From NCBI GenBank assembly GCA_949128115.1, contig OX421964.1, forward strand, positions 19,120,892 to 19,184,891: 64,000 nt of DNA, given 5' to 3'. Source of the stretch: Anaspis maculata (taxonomy: Eukaryota; Arthropoda; Insecta; Coleoptera; Scraptiidae). Under the pieces are notes generated by a model. The model was not told the DNA's origin and searched no databases. It worked only from the letters and a program-made list of their open reading frames with translations. The position numbers and the translations under genes were made by a program. Positions 59,691 through 64,000 of the stretch are shown one piece after another (within the stretch, counting starts at the first letter, position 1; every line of letters begins with the position of its first letter).

Positions 59691-61450
59691 TAGTGTTGCC
59701 GTTTAGAGTTAGACTTTCTAGACTCTTGTCTGGAAAAGGCGTCAAGACTTAGACAAGACCTCTAGAAACTCTTGTCTTGAAATTTCTAGACAAGACAAGA
59801 GTACGGGTGTCCAGATCAAGAGTCTTGATTAGACTCTTGAAAAGAAAAAAAAATTAAAAAAAAATCAGATATATTCCTCTCCGTTTTCTCCTGAATGTGT
59901 GATTAGCTTGGAGATTTCTTACAGAGTTTATTGACAACATGAATAAGGGTGAACGGTATGATAAAATGCTATTCAAAACTATATCTACTTGAAATGGAAA
60001 TGATTGCAATGATGCAATGGGCTCCTAAACTATTTTTCTTTTATTTGTTGAGATCAAAGTACCGAGATCTCTACAGACGATATAAAATATCTCTTCTCAA
60101 AAGTCCCTACTTTTTTCAGAAAAAAATCTGGGAATTTGGGAGTTCAAATTGGGAGAATAATGGAACAATAAACTTGTTCTGCGCTTGCGCACTAGGCAGG
60201 CTATCATGTCATTATGCATTAGGTGCTTTCTTTTTACAACCTGATCTAGGTATTCTGACCCAAGTTGTTAGTGGTATCTCACTTTCGCGCATGTGATTTC
60301 TCGCTCTTTCTCTCTCTAACTTAGATCAGATCAGTGAGTTTTGTGGTAAAAGAAAAGCGCCTGATGACTGTTGTTATTGTTAGGCTTGATGTCTTGTGAT
60401 TATTATTCACATGACATGTCCCTCAGACTCTGTATCTCTCTACTGTTTTTTCCGGTTCTCATGCAAAAGTTTCGCCCAAGTGATTTTTTTTTCAAGGACT
60501 GCTCCACATCTTCATTTTTATTTCTTCAAAGAATAGCTGCGCCTTCTCAGATCGCAACTTCTAAGAAATTAGGAAGCTTGATTAGGCTTTTGGTCAATAT
60601 TTTTCATTATTATTATTATTCAGGTTTTTTTGTCTTTAGGAAAAAATATCTCCTCTACAACGAGCTTATCCGTACAATAATAAATATAAAACATTCCAAT
60701 TATCCAATTATCCACATTTCTTTGTCTAGCAGCAATGTTTCGAACACCAAACAGTAGATATTGAACTGATTGTTTGACTTTTTTTTTGACTGTGACTCTT
60801 TCGTTGACTTTCTTGACGTTCATATGGCAACCTGGTACTGTTCTTGACTTGCTCATTCACTCGATTCAAGGATTCAAGCTGATGGACTGCGGTGAGTCAA
60901 ATTTCTACTTATATCCTTTCCCGGTGGCAGATTTTTTGAGTGCTTTTTCAAATGGACAGTAGTTCACTATATTCATTCAGGCATCAACCCACGGCTATAA
61001 AATCGTATCTTGTCATTTTATATAAGACCCCACTGCAGAAATACGTCTACTAACAGGTCAGGGGTGGCGGTGGCAACCTTTTCTTCCAGCATTTACACCA
61101 ATGATAAAGTTCAATGTCAATAAAAATGGGTCTTTGTTTTTGAAATTGAACTTAAGTATACCCAAGTAGAATATTTTGTTGAAGTGCAGTCTCTATTCGA
61201 AGGGTGCTCCTTGCTCATCACAGTGTCTCTGTTTTTCTTACTAAAAGATGTTTATTTTCCTCTCACGTATTTTTCTTGAAGGGAGGGGTTTTAAAGTAAT
61301 TTAATTTCAAGAGTCTATCTAGACTCTTGAAAAATTTCCATCAAGAGTTAGAGTCTTGTCTTGAAATTTTGAAATTATCTTGATATTTCAAGACAAGACA
61401 AGAGTAGGGCAACTCTTGTCTTGTCTTGTCTAGTCTAGACGGCAACACTA
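59691..61450. mobile_element. 1.76-kb hAT-like element with word-array ends
   Basis: Perfect 11-bp TIRs TAGTGTTGCCG (59691-59701) and CGGCAACACTA (61440-61450). They are flanked by an exact 8-bp duplication CTATCTGG (59683-59690 and 61451-61458). YAGNG starts and 8-bp duplications are typical of hAT. Just inside each end are ~130-150 bp arrays of words made from CTTGTCTAGA, AAGAGTCTTG and GACAAGAC, in mirrored orientation (59702-59845 and 61307-61439). The interior has open frames of 115 and 128 codons (59949-60296 and 60371-60757) with no recognised domain. The stretch near 60290-60360 resembles the reverse complement of 4395-4480. Confidence 0.93.
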
Positions 61451-61458
61451 CTATCTGG

Positions 61459-62239
61459 GAGCAGTAATCTAACCTGGGTCTACCTCTGCGTTTCTTTATT
61501 CTCATACCTTCTTTGCCTGGGGTATATCTCGAGTTACTAGTCCCTCGTGTCTCTTTTTCTTTACTGTTTTCTATATAGGTTATTGGTCGCCACAGGAAAA
61601 ATTAGGCAAAACTAGACGGCAGTCGGATGTGTTATACCGAGGGAAAAAATCTACCTCAAATGGTATTCGAGAAAAGACACCTACACATTTGAGGTGTGTT
61701 ACTACACCTTTGAGGTGTGTTACCTCAATTTTAAGTTGATAGATCTCCTTCCATTAACAGTGAGCCAAACATTCATTGCAAAATGACAGGCAGCTGGTAT
61801 TACTGTCGAAACTTAGCAACCGGTTGAATTTTGCAAATTTACCTCGAATTGACCTTCCGGGATTGGTGAATTCAAAAGACTCATGACTCCTTTATGCAAG
61901 CAGCAATAAATTTTTTCTTCCGTTTTCTGGGAACCTATTGTTGTCATCACACGTCAGTGTTTCCTGGGGCGCAAGTTTTAAGACACCTGTATATTCCTTT
62001 CTTCCCCTGTTCTCTCTAGTACTTCTTTTTCTGATGTTTTCCATGTTATAATTATTGTTATTTTGTTTCCTATTTTGTAATACTTCATGTTCACACAATG
62101 ATAATTTATGACATATCTTACATATCATACATATACAGTCAATGAGTTGATCGCAGTGACTCCCGATCACCAGTGAATATTTTAGTGAACAAAAACAGAA
62201 CGATCGGACATCTAAAACAGAAAACAGACATTGGCGATT
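61459..62239. other. Unannotated, with a short palindromic tandem
   Basis: At about 61675-61730 the word ACACCTTTGAGGTGTGTTA is repeated, giving a small hairpin. Minus-strand frame 62296-61892 has no known domain. Confidence 0.45.
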
Positions 62240-62790
62240 CTCTGTTTTCAACTCCTTCGCCCCCACTCTCCCCAACTTTGAATTTTCAAATTGCACCGCC
62301 TACTTTGCAATACATTTATATCAAATTGAGAAGAATAAAATTTTCTATCTGGAAGAATAATTGAAACATTTTCAGCCCCTCCCGACATTTTAAGAATTTT
62401 TGGAGAGAAAGTGAGGTTTCGAAACCGTCGAAAATTTTTTTGTTAGAAAGAAAATTCAATTACGTTCCATTCGATGTATTACAAAGAAGGTGATGCCATT
62501 TTAAATTTTAAAGCTGGGGTATGATACCCAAGAGGTAATAAATTTGAGTAGCACTTTTTCTACCGACAATTTTCATTCTCCTACATGAATATAATGTGGG
62601 ATGAATTAATAAGTTGAAATTTCAAAAGAATTGAGGGGTCGAGAATATCAGACTGAACACTTATGAAATTTTAGAGCATTTTAGAATTTTAGAAAAAACA
62701 GGGGTGAGTTGAAGAAATCGAAAGTTTTGTTGTCAGCGACTTTCCTCAGCGGTTAGTAAATAAGAAATTGTGCGACGCCCTGTATATGGC
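62240..62790. mobile_element. Degraded copy of the TACAGGGTG foldback family
   Basis: CTCCTTCGCCCCCACTCTCC, ACTTTGAATTTTCAAATTG and the closing ACGCCCTGTATA (to about 62787) match the family at 53367-54454. The left end is not recognisable. Confidence 0.65.
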
Positions 62791-63140
62791 ATACTTTAAA
62801 CCAAATAACTATTCTCTTATGCAGAGTTGAATTCCACGGAGAGCGTGCTATGATAAGTTCTAAGTTTTGAAGCGGACAGTAAAAGACAAAGCCATCTTAC
62901 TGGGAAATTGAATTATTGTACTTGTTGATTTTTTCGACAGATCATTTGTCAAAGAGACCATCAGTGTAACATCTCAATGAGCACAACATCGTTAATAGAG
63001 CGTTTGAAACAGATAGGAAACAAAACGTCGGAAATGTTCATAAAATAACGCTGAAGAAACGGCCGGATGTCGCACGTTTTAACGTTTTTGTTAACGAAGT
63101 AATGAACGTTCATCAAAGTTTTAAATTTTAACCTTCAACT
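62791..63140. other. Unannotated stretch
   Basis: No gene, RNA gene or repeat recognised. Confidence 0.4.
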
Positions 63141-63320
63141 ACTCGCGCGTATTTTATACACCATTACCAGAAAGGGCCCCATTCACTGGAAAAACTAGCA
63201 GTTTTCAACATAGAATAGTCACTTTACATAAATAATGTGCGGGATAAGAATCAAAGGGAATAACGAATAAATCAATTAGGGCCCTTTCTGATACTGATGT
63301 ATAAAATACACCACGCGAGT
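63141..63320. mobile_element. 180-bp MITE-like inverted repeat
   Basis: The left end is ACTCGCGCGTATTTTATACA continuing to CAGAAAGGGCCC. The right end is the inverse, GGGCCCTTTCTGATACTGAT continuing to CACGCGAGT. Arms are ~42 bp. It abuts the left end of a CAATTTCACGGC-type element. Confidence 0.8.
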
Positions 63321-63321
63321 A

Positions 63322-63480
63322 TAATCAATTTCACGGCTATCTGCATTAGAGCAAGCTATGGAAAAATTATTTTTTGTTGGTAGGAATGAGTAGGAATCCA
63401 TAACCGTCGTCGCAGATGATTTGTGTAAATGTGGTGTGTGAAAAGGTTAGGTATTGTGGCATTTGTGGCAGATGTCACCC
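63322..63480. mobile_element. Left part of a second CAATTTCACGGC-family element
   Basis: TATAATCAATTTCACGGCTA continuing TCTGCATTAGAGCAAGCTATGG matches the ends of 39733-40672, and interior words (GTTGGTA, GAAT) are similar. The right end is not found in this window. Confidence 0.6.
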
Positions 63481-63618
63481 GTCGCGTGGTGTGATGCACG
63501 TCAAGTCAAAATGTTTAGTTTATTTGGGGAAAACAAATAAACGCGTGTTCCTCGGAGTGTAAATTTGCTGGACACCGTCTTCACGGGTTGGTGGCTCTTT
63601 GCTTGTGCTTTGGTAGTG

Positions 63619-64000
63619 GCGGCCAGTGAGCCAGTGTATAAAATGACTCCAAAGGAAGTCAGTGGCGGCAGTAAAGGGAAGTAGGGCTGATAGTAGGAAG
63701 TACTACGTGCTCTACAACACTAAAACAGCATACAAGCCAGAAGAAGATAAAGAAGGGAATACATACATGAAATGCTCAATAATTTCATGTTGAGAAGATC
63801 TTCCAACACAGAGTGCTCCCACGCGTCGTGTCTCGACTGCCTTGTCTTGTACAGTGCAACTCCATAAATCAATGTTCATGGAAGCGAATTTTCTCAACCT
63901 CACTGGGGCCACTGGACAGGCATTTTCATTAAATTTTCTTCCCTTTAGTGCTGTCGCTGACTCCTTTTGGCATCATTTTATACACTGGCTCACTGGCCGC
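63619..64000. mobile_element. Foldback reaching the window end
   Basis: GCGGCCAGTGAGCCAGTGTA at 63619 pairs with TACACTGGCTCACTGGCCGC ending exactly at 64000. The arms continue inward through AAATGACTCCAAAGGAAGTC versus GACTCCTTTTGGCATCATTT. The minus-strand 66-codon frame in the loop has no known domain. The outer boundary lies beyond the window. Confidence 0.85.

Overview
This window looks like transposon-rich, gene-poor nuclear DNA of an arthropod, most likely an insect. The evidence is decayed jockey/CR1-like non-LTR retrotransposons, tRNA-derived SINEs, hAT-type elements with 8-bp target duplications, many long foldback (palindromic) elements, AT-rich composition, and frequent GTAGGTA / TACCTAC words. 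A sap-feeding hemipteran would fit, but that is inference and no host gene is present to confirm it. I recognise no intact host protein-coding gene. Almost every open frame is short, and most lie inside repeats.

Layout. 0-5 kb: a broken reverse transcriptase (RT) remnant (1-536), a degenerate 46-53 bp tandem repeat, and a nested foldback (3.8-4.7 kb). 5.5-10.4 kb: a large degenerate minisatellite with ~50-bp monomers and ~200-bp higher-order units, split by a 1.9-kb terminal-inverted-repeat (TIR) element and flanked by inverted arrays of the word GGACAATTCGTCGC. 14.7-16.1 kb: a 1.5-kb palindrome. 17.7-18.6 kb: inverted arrays of a ~17-bp word. 18.8-20.1 kb: a foldback and two adjacent tRNA-derived SINEs. 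22.8-24.7 kb: a 5'-truncated, frameshifted non-LTR retrotransposon with a GATA-type tail, followed by a second copy of the minisatellite. 25.1-30.4 kb: a 5.3-kb palindrome made of several nested inverted-repeat layers, many ending in TACAGGGTG / CACCCTGTA. 30.8-35.7 kb: nothing recognisable.

35.7-39.0 kb: a 2.77-kb hAT-like element with an exact 8-bp target-site duplication (TSD), carrying a broken Tc1/mariner-type transposase fragment and another nested palindrome. 39.7-46.5 kb: a TIR element, then a 4.6-kb composite palindrome. 49.0-49.9, 53.4-54.5 and 54.6-55.1 kb: three more foldbacks, with an RNase H/zinc-knuckle remnant and an RT remnant between or beside them. 57.7-59.1 and 59.7-61.5 kb: two further hAT-like elements with exact 8-bp TSDs and perfect 14-bp and 11-bp TIRs. 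62.2-64.0 kb: fragments of families seen earlier and a palindrome that runs off the window end.

Two observations stand out. First, the foldbacks with TACAGGGTG ends are repeatedly nested with a shared centre, which suggests either stepwise insertion into palindrome centres or inverted duplication; transcribed, they would give kilobase double-stranded RNA. Second, several unrelated non-autonomous elements have both ends built from inverted arrays of short degenerate words, and at least one of them shows hAT hallmarks. All boundaries were read by eye; arm identities were not computed.
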